A DNA stretch of 64,000 nt from Albula goreensis (GCA_022829145.1 CM040745.1:31278406-31342405); one strand, 5' to 3'; shown: positions 45,615-58,059, counted from the first letter of the stretch. Numbers and translations are program-made. The notes: generated by a model from the sequence alone, not told the origin.

Positions 45615-47655
45615 TGTGTAGCAGGACCATGCTTATGTACAGCAATGTTCAACAATGCCCAGCTTATTTGCCACCAGTATTTCCGACCTAAGATCTTCTG
45701 CTTCTTCTCACACATGTATTCTGTATTCAGCAATCCAAAAATATGAGAAAGTTACACACGGCATTTGATTTAATCTGAACAGGCAAAACCATGTTTGCTA
45801 TTCATATTTTTGCCATTTTAAATTTGCATATTTGAGGTAGTCTTTGTTAGTCACCAGTATGTGCTGTAGAATTAATGTCTACTTCAAAGGACAATGAAGA
45901 ATCTATCACTAAGAACCTGTACCACATTTCTCAGCATTGAAAATGTATTGTGTCACCTGCACCACGTTTCTCTACACTGAGAATATAGTGTGTTATTCTC
46001 AGTACACGAAGGTACAATATCATTTCTCACATTTGTTGGCTTTTGCTTCATGTGAACATCTAAGATGCTACAGTCAGGCTGTACCAGACCGCCTCCCTGA
46101 GCGCTGTGATTCAGCTGTATGACTTGTCTGGCTTTGTAGAGACAGGGGCTGAAGTACAGTGGATTTGTCTTCTGAAAACCCTCTGCCTTTCTACAAAAAA
46201 CTTTGCTGTTACATTTTCCAACTTCAGAGGATACTGACCACAGAGATAGGGGAGTAGAGGAACCCAGCTACAATAACAAGATGTCAAGACTCGTTTTTAA
46301 ATATTGTTAGACTTGGCATCGAGGATATCTATTCCAGTCACATTTTATTTGAGCCTACCTTTGATCCATAGTTATGTTCCTATTATGCACAGAGTATTAA
46401 TTTAACAGTAATGAACCGTTGATAGATGCATAGCTGAAAAGACTCTGGTCCAATGACAAAGCAGAATTGTGATCTGTATTGTAGGGATTTAGTTTACAGA
46501 CTATTTATGTCAAAGTAGAACCCATAATGATGGTATCTATTGCCTCACTCCTGGCATACTTCTGTCTCCCTTGTGGCATAACGATATCCATTTTGCAGGA
46601 TGTGCTTTGCTTATACAGTAATGTTCAACTACTTTTTCTAATGAATTAATCTTGTGTAAGCATGACTTTTTCTGGCTCATAACTACCCAGCTACCATGAG
46701 ATAGATTAAACCCTGACAGATGGTTGGATAAAGAAGCTATTACGTTTTAAACAATGTAAAAATTTATTTAAATGAGACCTTTCAATGAACCACAATATAT
46801 GTGAACTTTGTCCATGTCCATGTCCATGCCAACCAAAAGGAGCCCCCATTTTTTATTATTTCAGTGATCCAAAAACAAAATGTCTGCTGGCAAGATTCAT
46901 CTATGTCTGCGTTCTGATTCCTCTGTGCAAGCTGATAAACTATTACCCTTCAAGCATTTTCATCTGTTTTTCTATAATGGAGAATAAAAGCACTTATCCC
47001 CCGGATGGTAGCATTCTCTTGACATCTCTGTGGATAAATATAAGCAAACTGAATGCAATGCAGACCAGACTTGATAGAGTGAACTCTTTTATATTCCACG
47101 TATCCCACTGGTGTGTATATCAGAAAATTATTATTAGATAGGAAAGTTATCAAAGAAAGTTCCAGTAATAACTTCAGTGTAGGGATACAATAAACACTGC
47201 AAACCTTTACAGTAGTAGATGTGAGGGAAGAATCTCCTGAAATTCCCATATTAGCAAAGCATGAAAGTATTATTATGTACCAATGCTATTTCTATCATTT
47301 GGGAATACAGAACTACAAGACGGGGAGGGGTGGGTGTGTGAGATCATAATTACCCCAGTGAGCCAAATCTATCCCCAGAAACCAGTGGGCATCAGTCAGA
47401 CTGAAGACAGCTAATCCAAACACCAGTATATGGTTTCAAGACACTATCAGAGATTAAATTAAACAAAATACAGTGTCATCAAGACAGTTGTTCAGTACAA
47501 CAGCTACATTTAGCATTCAGGAGAGTTATTAGTGGCATACTATATCCCAGTAGCTTTGAGTCTCCATCTTTTGTATTAAGATGCATTTTTGGCTCTCATT
47601 TACAAGTCATAGGTACATATGATCTCAGTTACTAGGGATATACACATAGTTCCTT
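45615..47655. other. Non-coding DNA, nothing firmly recognised
   Basis: Near 45915-45985 there is an imperfect ~50-bp duplication ('cctgtaccacatttctcagc' versus 'cctgcaccacgtttctctac'). A unique block at 46960-47110 with 'gtggataaatataagcaaac' may be regulatory. No gene. Confidence 0.35.
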
Positions 47656-47659
47656 TTCA

Positions 47660-48010
47660 TTGAAGTCAAACCTTTGACCGCTGTGGTCTCCTGCTATGAT
47701 GCAGTGCTGCGGAGTGCAAATCTGGAGCTTTACAAAATGTTGGATAAGCCCATTGAGCTGTGAGGTGGGTGAGAGCTCGAATCCTCCTGCTCTCTCAGCT
47801 ATGCTTGTCCAGGGAGGATCGATAGGAGATGAAGATATCGTATAATGTGTGCTCTTTTCCCCCTAAGCAGAACATTTCGACTGAGTGGCTCCATTTGCTT
47901 AGACGTGATGCTCCAGGCAAATTGAAAGAGATTTCTTATTTAGCTGAATCGCTCAGCCTGTTCTGTGGCGCTTCGATCAGAGCCTGCTGTTCAACTCAGG
48001 CTTAAGGGGG
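47660..48010. promoter_or_regulatory. Strong enhancer-like segment (candidate CNE)
   Basis: Repeat-free block with 'gctatgatgcagtgctgcgg', 'atcgataggagatgaagata', 'tcgtataatgtgtgctc', 'cttagacgtgatgctccagg' and 'cttcgatcagagcctg', with several surviving CpGs. Stops in all frames. It ends in a G-rich 'aagggggcggggc' GC-box-like motif. Confidence 0.4.
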
Positions 48011-48649
48011 CGGGGCTACCTATGGAGGTGGGGCTATTTATTGAGGCAGAGGCACAGCTGTGCAAGTCGGAAAGGTTAAAAGTACAGCACTGTGTAGTGC
48101 ATCTCACAACATGATGCTCATATATTACCACTTATGTTGTGCTTTCTCCTTTAACCCTTCTGTAAATAGTGTTTTGCAGGATGGAAATACTTGTGTGCTA
48201 ATAGTTCCAGGCACAGCCTACCAGCAAAGGATTATGGGCCACCAGTGGCTCTCATTCCCCATACCTGGCAGCCTTGTTTGAGAAGTTTGTGCAGTTTTTC
48301 CCTAAGTGGGAGGGAGGATAGCCAAGCTGCTGCTGCTGCTGCACAGATGTGTTTTAAAACTTAAATTACTTTTTAAACTTTTATGGAATACTTGCTGAGA
48401 AACTGAAACTGGGCTTCTGTTTTTGAAAAAAATGAAAGACTATTTTATCAGTGTTTGTACTAATAATTGAATCAGGAGACATTCTCTTTCTGTATTCTTC
48501 TGGAAAAGTTGCAGACTTTGGATACCACAATCAAGGGGGCGGGGTAGGAGTGGAGCTGAACAAACAGGCTGAACATTCACAAAAACCTTCTGCTGTTGAA
48601 TTTCATGGTAATTTTCTCCTCAGCAAAAAATTAGTAAACTCAACATAGG
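48011..48649. other. Non-coding DNA, nothing recognised
   Basis: Short frames only (48060-48281, 48451-48648); a GC-box-like 'gggggcggggt' at about 48535. Confidence 0.4.
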
Positions 48650-49900
48650 GCAAAAAAAGAACAACAGAAAATGTCCTTTATTGTAAAAACGTCTTCAGTT
48701 TCAGTTGGAGCACTCAATAAAGAGGCCAAGATACACTAATCCAAACTCTCAGGATCTTTGTTGCTAAACACACACAAGCATGAAGGGAACACTGTGAACA
48801 CCATTTTTCCTTGAAGGACAGAGAGTATGGGAGAGTGCGATCTCTGGACTTTGGCCAAGGTCAGAATAAAAGTTTCCCCCCCAAGCATGATAACTACTGA
48901 ATAGTTTGCATTGGCGCTTGTGCAGCTTAAGACCTTGAGCTAAGGTGCTAAAGTACCCTAATGGAACAGACGGTAGGTGGTAAAACATTTTAGAACCCCT
49001 GGCATCTCTTTCAAGGGGAAAGGCATAGTAAATCTCAATCAGACTGAAGTGCACTCAGCTTCAGATGATATCTTATCCCCCTGAATGTAAAGCATCTTGA
49101 TCACCAGAATAATTGTGTGTGAAACTAACAGAAAGTGAAGGAAAGAGAGAAAATGAGGCACTTTCACTTCTTATTTTTAAATTACCCAAACTCCAAAATA
49201 AAACCATCCTGTCAAAAACCGAAGGAGGTTTTTGACACAATGACAGTTTTTCAAGCCTCCAGCTTGAACAAACTCTTGAGTCTAGGACACTCATAAAAGC
49301 AATGAGAAACAGTCTCCTTCAGCAGACAAAAAGGACATTTACCCTCTACCTTCGGATCCTCTGCAGCAACAAAGTAGTTTTCTACAGTGATTCCATGCGG
49401 TACTCTTCACTGCAGGTTTCCAGCTCCAATAACCAATGGTGTTTTATAGAGTGCCCTGTAGGCCCGGCCTGTCTTCATCACTAAGCCCAAGTTTAATTAT
49501 CGATTTGTCCCAGTAGAATTCAATCATGTCTGTTTGTTCCTGGACAAGCCCCCTTAAGGTTGGGACAACACATAAATACCATGATGCCGACACTCCACAA
49601 ATGTGTCTTACAAAATACTGGTGTTCAGCCCAAGCATAACCCTTTTGAAATTGGGCCTTAAGACCTCCAATGCAAGTCTTGAGACCTCTGAAATTAAATG
49701 TCCTAAATTAAAGCTATGCTACTGAAGACAGACCTGCCAGGCACATAATAAGATGGATCAGGATATGTCACCTTCTCCATCACTCGATTTGGCTGTGCAG
49801 CCTTAACCTTGGAATAATCTTTGATATCTGCTCACAAGAGAGACACGGGTCTCCAATTTCAAATGTCTGCAGAGCAGTGCACAGTCCAGCCAGGTTTTGG
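48650..49900 (-). mobile_element. Decayed Tx1-like (L1 clade) LINE, 3' part
   Basis: On the minus strand two protein motifs survive. At about 49795-49711, TYPDPSYYVPGRSVFSSIA is the reverse-transcriptase block seen as 'H-P-D-Q-T-Y-C-V-P-G-R-S-I' in fish Tx1-type L1 elements. At about 49340-49275, KCPFCLLKETVSHCFYECPR is the CCHC-like C-terminal motif (C-x2-C...H-x4-C) that follows the RT. Between them most of the RT is deleted, and several stops and frameshifts are present. The minus-strand 3' region ends near 48680-48650 with 'caataaaggac', an AATAAA-type signal. It cannot encode a functional enzyme. Confidence 0.75.
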
Positions 49901-51540
49901 GGCTATTCCAGGTCATGCAAAGCCCCATTTGAAAGAAAGGGAAGGAGGTAAGAAGAGGTGGGACACAATCATTTACTATCATCCTATGCTGTCTTGTCCC
50001 CTTATAACAGCCCCTTAGCTGATCAATTGTTTTGAAAATTAATCATGAAAGGCTCAAAAGGGTCTCTTCCTTCCCTTTTAGGCACGCAAAAAAGTGCATT
50101 CACGGTTTAATTCATTGTGATTTTTCATTAGATTACAGGATCAAAGTGTATCACTAGAAATTCTTTCAAGATGTGGTGGCTTGAATTAAGTAAAAACAAC
50201 CCCCTGTCTACAAAACTTCACTGTTCTTCAGTTCTTCTTGTCCTGATATGTCTTCTTGCCTAGATATGGTGAAATACACTTATTTTGGAACAAAAAGCAT
50301 TTCAATGGAAGATGTGATCCTGACGGGGGACCTACAAATATTTTATTGTAGTCTGTGTTCTGGGATTGCCATTTGCAATTCCATGTTCATGTTCGATTGG
50401 CCAAGTGCAAATTTACCCTTTTCCTCACAGCATGGTACTTGTAATCATGGAGTAATATAAGTAGAAAGATAACTCCATAACTTGCTCCAATATGAGAGAT
50501 TGTACAACAGGCTCCAGGCTTCCCTTTTCATGATGTGAATGTGGCTGTGTGACTGATTCATCTATTTCCTGCTGTCAGTTTGTCTCTCTCCTCCAGTATG
50601 GCTGTTCTAAATCTCAGCTACACCCCAGTGCAGAGCAGTAAGCGGTGAGGGGTATTTTACTTGAATGAGAATTCATATTGGGGAGACTGAAAAGACAGTG
50701 GAAAGTGCAAGCGGAAAGAATGGAGCAAGAGAGGAGGGAAGATGTTAGAGGAGCATAAAGATGCCTCCCTTCATTTCTGCTCTGGGAGAGAGGGAAAGAA
50801 AAGCAAGACAGAGAGAGAGGGGGGCTACACATCACTCGCCTCTCCAATGAGCGGTATAACTCACCTGCTCTGAACCCAAACCTGTCCACCGTGAGCGCGC
50901 TAATATCATGCCTTTTCTAATCCATCATAGCTAGCTGCAGAGTGTGCTGGTGACAGCGATAATGATGCTGATAACGGTTATTGTTTTCAATAGAAGGTGG
51001 TGGGGTATTGTTTCCCCCCTGGTCGTTATTACAGTTCAGCAGCACTGAGTCTTTCAAAGAACCCCTGTCCACCATTGACAGCAGAGATGCACACATGTAT
51101 TTCTCAGATTTAGAATTTGGAAAAACACTACTTCATGAATGATGCTGCTTTGTCAGAATTGGTTTATGTTTCTAAAAAGTACCATATCATCTGAATGCAC
51201 ATTCAAGTTGTAATCCTATCCTTACAAGAATGACCTAGTACAATAATAATTCAAAAATATTTAATGAGAAAGACGATAAGGTGTAGAGAATAATAATAAT
51301 AAAATTAATTTATATTGCACATTTTCTAGTAACATTTTCCAACCACATTAAACTAGTCACTAATCACTAAAACATAATTCAAGGTCATAATTCATTTGCA
51401 TTACAGTTATTTGCTTTAGGAAATATATTTCTAAATCTCCTGTTAAACATCCTAATCTTTTGTGGCATAAGAAACACTGGACCGTCAGGACCATGGAGTG
51501 GTACCAATCCAGGAGGAAAAAGAAAAAGAATTCATGATGG
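49901..51540. other. Non-coding DNA, nothing recognised
   Basis: No gene is supported. 50660-50830 is purine-rich with a minus-strand Ser/Leu-rich frame (50614-50889). AT-rich sequence follows with 'aataataataata' near 51287. Confidence 0.4.
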
Positions 51541-51900
51541 GTGCTGGACCCAGGGAGCAGCTTAGCACAATCTCTTCTCTGCTCAGCTGCTCCCTGCTGC
51601 AAAATCAGAAGAGGCTGGATAAAGAGAGAAGCTCGGCTCAGCTTGAGGAGGAGTCCCATTCGTAGGCATATGCCACAAACAAACACTGCCCCCTCTTTTC
51701 TCTCTCTCACCCGCTCTGATGCAGGATGGCGCTGTGGCAGCAGTGGCGGCCAGTCAAAGCTCTGACGGGACTCCCAGCCAGATCTAGACCGTGCCCCACT
51801 CCCAGAACCAATACTGCCGACGTTAGCTCCTGTCCCAGAGCAAGGTTTGATCACCTTAGACATCTTAAAGGATCTTCTCTGTTTTTTGTTTCAACTTTCA
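51541..51900. other. GC-mixed block with overlapping frames on both strands
   Basis: A minus-strand 167-codon frame (51360-51863) and plus frames at 51541-51765 and 51726-51926 overlap. None has a recognisable domain; the minus frame is Ser/Gly/Arg-rich at its start. It could be regulatory DNA. Opposite-strand openness argues against coding. Confidence 0.25.
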
Positions 51901-51944
51901 TGTGGAACATTGTCTTCTTTAGGTGATAAGTCTGCTTTGTCTGA

Positions 51945-53345
51945 ACTAGTGCTGTATAGGCCTGCATGATATGAGGAAAATATGCGAAGTGTGATGACAT
52001 TGTTCAATATTGCAATGACAATATGACTTTCGATAAATAAACAAATATTGAAGTGTGCATATTAGCTATAGAGTTCTGTATGTCTTTCTGCTTTACTAGG
52101 TACACTGCTAACATAGACCCTAAATATTGCATAGCCTATGCCCACTGAATAAAGAAATGAGATAAATTATTTCGACTCTGCTTTTATTGAACAAATTGCA
52201 CATGCATACCCTACCAATTAAACAGAACATTAATCTAAATAAGGCATTATAACTATGAGAAATTAAAGTTTAATTTCCCCTGCTCCCTTTATAATATTAT
52301 CTTTTTAATTATAAAATATTATTTTCTTATAAACTCAAAAACATCTCTTGAAATAAAAAAAATATCTGGGGGAAAACAACTGAGATGTAGAGTTCCAAAA
52401 GAAACTCTTTGCTTGCCGAAGGCTTGAGGAGTATATACAAAACTTATTGGTATATTAAAACTTTCAGTATGTACAGTAAGCACTGAGGTAGTAGATGCAG
52501 GAGTGCTCGAAGCAGTGAAAGAACAGCAGAACTTTATGTTCAAAAGATGAATTAGTCATTTAAGATCATTATAGCTGAACAGCATTGGAGTGTCATTACA
52601 AATGCATCATTCGGACCTCACTACAGGCCAGGCCATCACTTGGACTTCAGTGATGGTTTCCAATAATGTAAGTGGGCCTGCTGTTTCTATACTTTGCTCA
52701 CTTATGTTATTGGAAACTGTCACGTAAGTCCAAGACGAGAAACAGCAACATCCTAGCTAGCAAGCTGCAGTGAGTCTGTCACAAAACCAGTCAAACGCCA
52801 AAATCTGTCAAACAAGTGTAATAACAGAGTGGCATTTGTAGCGAGGGATAACATTATCTTAGTATCATTACGTCAAAGGAAAGTTATTCCAAAATGTCAA
52901 TTCTGGTAAGGTAGGTAACCAGCAAGCATGCTGTATCCTTTGGATAATGTTATTTTGTCAACTACCTTAAAAGTTGGTAATACTTAGTTCTACTAGATGT
53001 GAAGCGGTATTAGTTAAATTAAAAGTAGCGTTACATGTGATAATTGTTGCTTAGTATCACTAACTAGCTTGTTAGCACGCTCAATTTATACCAATGTTAA
53101 GTCAACGGACACCTTTTTTTTAAAGCTTTTTTAGTTTATCATCTGATTGGCCAAATGGTTTGAAGGCATGGCCCATGTATCTAGGGCTCCATCAAATGTT
53201 TTCATGCTGAGTCTGAATGCATGGCGTGTGAAAATAAAATGATTTTTCTTATTCATCACGTTTCAGGCAGCGTTTTGCAATGCGATCACACTCAAAATGA
53301 CAATGAAAATACGATTTATCGGTCAGCAGTACCTCACTCTGAACC
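51945..53345. mobile_element. Probable hAT-type non-autonomous DNA transposon region
   Basis: The left part reads 'ggcctgcatgatatgaggaa', then 'tattgcaatgacaatatgac', and the right part (about 53205-53335), reversed, carries 'attttgagtgtgatcgcatt'. These are the 'gcacgatat...gcgatatgcgat' type sequences that begin and end many fish hAT-derived elements. The interior, 'ttattgaacaaattgcacat' and 'gagaaattaaagtttaattt', also has the style of such elements. I could not fix exact ends or an 8-bp duplication, and it may contain more than one insertion. No transposase frame. Confidence 0.4.
52639..52734. ncRNA. 96-nt near-perfect hairpin (miRNA-like or MITE palindrome)
   Basis: Left arm 52639-52677 pairs with right arm 52696-52734. 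Both are 39 nt and 32 of 39 positions are Watson-Crick complementary, with an 18-nt loop. The longest perfect helix is the 11-bp 'gtttccaataa' core. Size and loop match a pre-miRNA, and small internal mismatches are spread along the stem. A second, shorter inverted pair ('tgctgtttct' in the loop and 'agaaacagca' just after the right arm) could form an alternative fold. It lies within probable transposon sequence, so a MITE-derived palindrome is at least as likely as a miRNA gene. Strand of any transcript is unknown. Confidence 0.4.
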
Positions 53346-54160
53346 CTTCAGCTTAAATGTTCATACGTTAAATGTAAAGCACTGGTTGGACAATGTCTAG
53401 CTAATGTCTCCACATGTAGGGAGACAGTGAAAATAAAATTTGTTTAATGAGAACCTCAACATGAAGGGGACAGCCTCTTTCTGGTGTCTTTTTCCGATAC
53501 ATTGTATAATAGATATTTATACACAGAGTGACTGTGAGTTATGTAAAACATTTTGGATTCCCTTTCCTTACTCAAAATCCATGGCAAAGGTTATGTTTAG
53601 TAAAAGTTTGAATGGGTACATCATTACCTTTTTCTTTACAAACAATGATCACTTAAACACTGTATTTATGTTAGGCTGTGGAATTGGTTTGTAAGGCAGA
53701 ATTCAGTGATGTCTCTCACTCAGACAGCCTGACGGTCCAGGGTGGATCATTACCTTTCCAACAGACAGGCTGTGATCACTGAGATGGAATATAGCCAGGA
53801 ATGCTTCACACATGCATGTCCTTCTGCCTCTCGCTCTCCCACTCTCTCTCTCTCAATCTCTGTCTTGAAGGCATACTATATTCACTCACCCCCAATGTCT
53901 ACAATAAGAAACACAAGCAAATCAAAATGGCAGATCTGCACATTTCACATTTATGTTGCATTATTTATGTTTGGATGACACCCAAATCCAATAGTTCACA
54001 TTTTAGCATATTCATCATTTGAGTGCTTGATATTCTGGCCTTCAACTACAGGTCAGCTCCCTCTCCCTCTCCCCCATACCACAAACTACAAAGACTCAAT
54101 AGCCATGGCAAAAAAAGTGACTGATGTCCTTTTTTCCACAGGCTAAATAATTAACGTTCC
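53346..54160. other. Non-coding DNA, nothing recognised
   Basis: Frames at 53440-53694 and 53742-54022 are unremarkable. A CT-rich run is at 53833-53865. Confidence 0.4.
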
Positions 54161-54164
54161 CATT

Positions 54165-54775
54165 TTCTTCCTGACAGTCCACACGTTAAACTTGATTGAG
54201 CTGGAAACATTGGAGATTTACTGAAATGGTGTCTGGACACTATGCTATGCTCCAACCGATATGGGGATCCACCGCACAGTAAGTGGTGTCTCTATAGAAA
54301 CAATGACAAATGACTTTCAGCGACAGTAATGCTTTTTACCTCAGAGAACGCTCAATCAAACAAGATCAATGCAAGAAGGAAATATTACAGACAGTAGTGT
54401 TGAAACGAGGAGATGGAAGAGGAACGATGGATGAACAATAGAGAGCGGGAAGCCTGCGTCACACTGATTCAAACTCCTTTCCCCGTGATGGACGATAGCA
54501 GAACCTCGATTTGTGAGGCTAACCACATATGAAGCGCGTTTGTGCGAGTGAATAATGCTTTATATCAAAGACTGCATACGTTGCACGTGTTAGCACTTCA
54601 TAACTGGACGTACAGCGACAGCTAATAACCAAGTCAAGAATATGTATGATGAACTGCATGCCATTAAAAAGCGTTTCCTTCAGAATTTGAAGGTATAACT
54701 GTTTAATAAGGAGAGGATTTAATAATCTACCGCATTTTTTTCTGAGCACATTAGACCTTTTTTGAATGAGGACGA
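54165..54775. promoter_or_regulatory. Strong enhancer-like segment (candidate CNE)
   Basis: A long repeat-free block with dense cores: 'gttaaacttgattgagctgg', 'aacgctcaatcaaacaagat', 'cataactggacgtacagcga', 'cagctaataaccaagtc' and 'ggatttaataatctaccgc'. It retains CpGs and has no long credible frame. Judged by composition it is among the best regulatory candidates in the window. Confidence 0.45.
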
Positions 54776-56415
54776 GGTCGATTAAAATCGAAGCTTTTAT
54801 TGTGAGTTTGATAGTTTTGTTTAATCTATTTATTTGGTTGTTTCACCCCCGTTTCTTTGATGTGGTGTTGGGGGCAGTTTCCTCCGCGCAGCTCCTGAAA
54901 GCGAACGTTTGGCCTAGGGGAAGGCAGCGATCTTTCACAAGCAGAACCGAAGCATAGTCAGAACTGCATCTGGGACACAGTACTGATTCCAGCAGAAGCG
55001 CTCATTACGCAGATTGGAAATAGGATTTAATTAAATTGAATTAATTCATTTTCCTTTGATGGTACTGATTTTAATGTGCAACACATACAAAAGACAAATC
55101 TAAAATTTGCACTTTTTTCCCTTCCCACACTATTTTCTTGCTGTGATTAATTCTATAGTTTGGAGTTCCTGGTCTTAACAATTGTAAAACTAGAGTCAGA
55201 CATTGTGCCTCTTCTGTTCTAAGTCTGTTGTATGCGTATAAAACACAACTTGATTTTCCCAATAAATAACTAGTGGTACGTCAAAACATTGTGTTTTACA
55301 TTGAGATAAGGGTAATGGGCAGTAAATGTGTTTATCAGCAATAAGTTAAAAGCCCTGTTGTGGCTTTTAAATAAAAGATGAAAAGACAGGAATAGGATGG
55401 TTTAGAGCAGAGTGTAAGCAGTGTATCTGGTTAAAAACAAGTACTGGAGCTATTTTAAAACATGTATGAGGATGACACCCCCGAGGGTGTTTTAAAGAAG
55501 ATTTACAAAGAACTAATTCTGACCTACAACTTGTAATTTAAAGATTACAAGATTGCAACCTTAGCCAGTATCTACAGACCCAGGAAATGTTCATTATATC
55601 TTAAATCTTACAGCAAAATATACATTTCTTAAAATTATGTTTTATATTTATTTTGATGGTATTTTGAATGAAGCACAATCATTTTTTATAAATGACAAAG
55701 TCTGTGGCTCTTAGAACTGAATGAATATATTTGAACGTGTTTGTAAGAAGTGAGGGCTGTTCAGAAGTAGTTCTTTTTTTTTTTTGCTTTATTTGCTTTT
55801 GTTCATTTTAGGGATAAAGTCTTCAATGCTGAATATTTCAGTGTTTGAAAAGCCAGTTGGTTCAAAGGGTTATGTTTTCAGTTTTACATTGAAATGCCTT
55901 CTCTGGCTGCCCTGCTTTATGTAGATTATATAATTTAAAGAAATACAAATTGAAAATGGCACTTTGAGGCAAAGTAGAGAATGAAGCTAGCAACTTTAGG
56001 CGCTTAGTCAGACACATTACAGTGTGTTTAATGGGGAATCGCAGAAAGTGCTTACGTTCCATTAAAAACCTGAGGAAAATGTGTGAAATTTACTCACATG
56101 TGAAAGGCAAAATTCTGTGTAACACTACTGCTGAAGACACTGGAATTTGCAGCAGACAGGTGAAAAAACTTACACAATTAACACATCAACACACCTCAGT
56201 GTGTTGTTCAAACTTTGCATTCATAAATGTTAAGATGAGGAAAAATTATGATGTAAAAAGTGACAGTTGCACTGCTTATGTCATTTAGGCACACAATGCT
56301 ATATACTGTAAACAACAACACTGCAAACATGGAGTTAATAGAGACTGTGAAATATGAAAGTGGGCTATTGGAATGTTTGCTTTTAGCAAATAACTGTCTG
56401 TATTAAAATGGAGGT
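54776..56415. other. Non-coding DNA, nothing recognised
   Basis: AT-rich sequence with T-runs (55770-55785). The frame 56022-56288 (88 codons) has no known domain. Confidence 0.4.
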
Positions 56416-56960
56416 TGATCTGCTCGGAGTGCGATGAGTTTATTAATATTGAGTTTTACTGGTTTATGAAGTCCAGTGCTGCTTTTTGAGCTGTTCTCTT
56501 GAGCAGTTGATAAAACCCCAAGTTTCTGCTAAACATCAAAGTTTCACGGCCAAATGTGCTTCCACTGAACACTGCTTTTTGTCTAAAATGGATCTGATAA
56601 TTGGGGCCTAAACAGTATATTTTGCATCAAAACCCAATCCTAGACTGGCGTATCTCTTTAAAATCTATGGATCTTTATGTGAAGCAGCTTTGACAGCTGA
56701 TAAAATTACCCACAGTCCATTTCCTGAGGAATATGCCTCCAATCAGGAAACTGTTAGCACTAATTACTATGACAGTTTTCCGTCTTTTCAGCGTGGATTT
56801 AGGCTGCATTGAGTGCATTAATATGGTCATTATAACATTTCGGAGACGCTGGAGGAGCAGCTGATGTTCAGCAGATGTGTTCTCGGGGATTGCGGGATGA
56901 TTGAACACACGGCGGCTTTTGTTCAGCGCAGCTGAGCAACAGAAAAGAACTCGGAGTAAC
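56416..56960. promoter_or_regulatory. Strong enhancer-like segment (candidate CNE)
   Basis: Contains 'gagtttattaatattgag', 'gcagctttgacagctgataa' (TGACAG MEIS/TGIF-type core near 56690), TAATTA at 56761-56766, 'gcattaatatggtcattata' and CpG-retaining 'ttcggagacgctgg'. The minus-strand frame 56675-57271 (198 codons), the longest frame outside tandem repeats, overlaps its right half. Its product shows no domain I know, and low stop density is better explained by regulatory constraint. Confidence 0.4.
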
Positions 56961-57820
56961 AGTGGAAGGTAAAATGAGTGCATTTTCAGAGCACTGCACT
57001 GTGTAGCACACATCACAGTGTCTCTTTCTCTATAAACAAAAGGAACACGTCTTTGTGTCACCACATGCAGGTCTGTGCATGTGTGCGTGCTTAAATGAAT
57101 ATTTGATTGAAGAACAGATCTTGTGATGTTATTGAAGGAGTAAGCTGCATAGTTTAGATGTGGTAAATGCATTTTGCAGTTTACCTGGGGTAAATCGTAA
57201 ATGTTTTCAAGTTTAATGTTCACACACCCAGCTTCATCAGCAGCTCCTGCTTTGCTTCTCTGAACCTCCAAAAAACAAGTTCTACTAAATGACTTTCACT
57301 TGAGTGCACTTTAACTTGGCTCTTCAAACCTTTGCTGGAGTGCTTTCCTTGATGAGTATTTTTTTTTCATAGTGATGATGCTGTCGATAGCAGAGATGAC
57401 ATGTAACATTTTTGTAAGGAACAGCATGGATGTCACTAGTCTGTGCAGGTCTACGCAGTGTGTCTTTTTATGTACTTTTAGCAAATCGATTCTGAACAGG
57501 ATTGATCTCCTTCACGCCCAGGGTCCCAAATCCTCCCACCTCTAGCCTGATACAACTTCAGCCGCAATCCCACATTTTTGTGCTTACTGAAGTAATATGA
57601 TGCAATAAAATTGACATTAAAATAAAGTGCTTCTGTTTTTGGGTACTCATTTTTATCTGTATAGTCATCAGGTATATAAATGTATTAAATGCCAAATAAC
57701 ACACTCCACTATCAGTTGATTGGACAGTTGAAACCTTCACTCCTAGCCATTTAGCCAAGTTCCCAGTTCTGAATACTAGCCTTTCCTTACCTTTTTCATT
57801 GGCATTAACAGTCAGATACA
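56961..57820. other. Non-coding DNA, nothing recognised
   Basis: Apart from the left part lying under the minus-strand frame 56675-57271, nothing is seen. Confidence 0.4.
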
Positions 57821-57920
57821 CTGTAACCGCCCCAGGTGGTTACAGACATTAATACTCATAATTTCTGGAACTGCCTTGGGTGGTTTCAAGGCATTAATAA
57901 TCAATCTCACAGTTTCTACC
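57821..57920. repeat. Imperfect ~50-bp tandem duplication
   Basis: 'accgccccaggtggttacag' followed by 'acattaatactca' parallels 'actgccttgggtggtttcaa' followed by 'gcattaataatca' about 50 bp later. Confidence 0.6.
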
Positions 57921-58059
57921 AATGGAGTTTTCAGGACAGGAAGAAGGCAGGGATTCTGGGAGGAAATTGTCTCAGCCCTGAACTGCATTGTGTGTAAGGG
58001 ACAGTGTTCAAATTTTGGGTGAAACGTTGGTGTCGGAACATGGATAGATCTGTGCTCTT

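Noticed and set aside
51360-51863. 167-codon minus-strand frame
   Set aside because: No recognisable domain, opposite-strand frames are also open, and this length is not surprising by chance in 128 kb of strand.
52641-52662. Similarity of the hairpin arm 'ggacttcagtgatggttt' to miR-499 ('agacttgcagtgatgttt')
   Set aside because: The seed region differs, miR-499 is normally intronic in a myosin heavy-chain gene, and no such exons are present. Treated as coincidence.
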